A stretch of DNA of 5,299 nucleotides from Burkholderiaceae bacterium (GTDB lineage Bacteria; Pseudomonadota; Gammaproteobacteria; Burkholderiales; Burkholderiaceae): positions 1-5,299 of the forward strand of contig JAGOCV010000279.1 in assembly GCA_017998575.1 (NCBI GenBank). The letters run 5' to 3'. The position numbers and the translations under genes were made by a program. The notes beneath the pieces are model-generated. The model did no database searches and was not told where the DNA came from. It saw only the letters and a program-made list of their open reading frames with translations. Positions 4,730 through 5,299 of the stretch are shown here, piece after piece (the first letter of the stretch is position 1; each line of letters starts with the position of its first letter).

Positions 4730-5299
4730 TCAGGCCAGGATTTCGGCCAGCCTGTGCAGCCCGTCCGCCACCACGTGCGGCTGGCCGCGATGGGCGTGTG
4801 CCCAGGCCACCGACTCGCGCGAGAGCCAGTAGGCCTGCATGCCGGCCTCGATCGCGCCCACCACGTCGAGCAGCGGGTCGTCGCCCACGTGCAGCACCTC
4901 GCGCGGCGCCACGCCTGCGGCGGCGGCTGCCGCGTGGAAGATGCGCGGGTCGGGCTTGGCAATGCCGAACGCGCCGGCGCTGAAGGTGTGGCGGAAGAAA
5001 TGCGTGAGCCCCACGCGGCCCAGGTCCGAATTGCCGTTGGTGAGCGCCACCACCGGATAGCGGCTGGCGAGAAATTCCAGCGCCGGCAGCGCATCCTCAT
5101 ACAGCTCGACGCGCTGGCGCTCGTCGAAGAACACGTCGAAGGCGGGCTCGGCCAGCGCCGGGTCGTCGCCCGCGCGCGTGAGCGCCAGCCGGATGGATTC
5201 GAGCCGCATCGCGCCCAGGTCGTGCACGAGGTCGGGCCGCTCGATCGCCATGGCCTGGCGCAACTCGCGCAGCGCCTGCGGCGTGGCGTACATCGCGGC
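4730..5299 (-). CDS. HAD-superfamily hydrolase, C-terminal part (5' end beyond the window)
   Basis: A partial gene: 189 codons before the stop lie in the window and the frame is still open at the right edge. The first in-window ATG (5293) is not the true start, because HAD motif I (DxDxT) is missing and must lie upstream, perhaps 40-50 residues away. Counting from that internal Met, a helical cap region occupies about 5-65, motif II is LTNGNSD (84-90), the motif III Lys113 is in IAKPDPRIF, and motif IV is HVGDDPLLD (135-143) followed by VVGAIEAGMQAYWLSR. This is the usual C1-cap, YigB/phosphoglycolate phosphatase-like arrangement, implying hydrolysis of a phosphate ester with Mg2+ in the cytoplasm. 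The substrate cannot be told. It is on the same strand as the operon but 144 bp ahead of it, so it is probably a separate unit, although read-through is possible. Confidence 0.9.
   Translation of the reverse strand, partial: AAMYATPQALRELRQAMAIERPDLVHDLGAMRLESIRLALTRAGDDPALAEPAFDVFFDERQRVELYEDALPALEFLASRYPVVALTNGNSDLGRVGLTHFFRHTFSAGAFGIAKPDPRIFHAAAAAAGVAPREVLHVGDDPLLDVVGAIEAGMQAYWLSRESVAWAHAHRGQPHVVADGLHRLAEILA

Noticed and set aside
4730..5293. A complete small hydrolase starting at 5293
   Set aside because: Motif I with the nucleophilic Asp is absent and the frame stays open to the window edge, so this is a gene cut by the window, not a short or broken one.

Overview
The window looks like a chromosomal metabolic region of a high-GC betaproteobacterium, probably of the order Burkholderiales (a Comamonadaceae- or Alcaligenaceae-like genome). 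This is inferred from the strongly GC-rich third codon positions, a stand-alone Bug/TctC-type periplasmic binding protein inside a catabolic operon, and a nearby LysR-type regulator. No mobile element, RNA gene, CRISPR array or phage gene was seen.

Layout. A LysR-type regulator lies on the plus strand at the left end (57-995). All other genes are on the minus strand and read right to left. First comes the C-terminal part of a HAD-superfamily hydrolase (4730 to the right edge, 5' end outside the window). A 144-bp gap with several inverted repeats follows. Then come four tightly packed genes: a Bug/TctC-family solute-binding protein (3587-4585), a class II aldolase/adducin-family protein (2760-3566), a D-isomer-specific 2-hydroxyacid dehydrogenase (1756-2703) and a hydroxypyruvate isomerase-family protein (937-1752). 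The gaps within this cluster are 20, 56 and 3 bp, so it reads as one operon. The regulator and the last operon gene converge and overlap by 59 bp at their 3' ends.

How the genes may work together. The binding protein would capture a small carboxylate in the periplasm. The dehydrogenase would interconvert a 2-hydroxy acid and a 2-oxo acid. The isomerase would move the oxo group, as in hydroxypyruvate to tartronate semialdehyde or 2-oxo- to 3-oxo-tetronate. The aldolase/adducin protein would carry out, or once carried out, a C-C cleavage or decarboxylation. This resembles the known tetronate (threonate/erythronate) catabolic clusters, but the OtnK-type kinase is absent here. The aldolase-like protein also has Gly where class II aldolases have their catalytic Glu, and is adducin-like around it. 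The substrate is therefore unknown, and the cluster may be an undescribed variant of sugar-acid or hydroxy-acid catabolism. That is inference. The individual family assignments are firm, the pathway is not.
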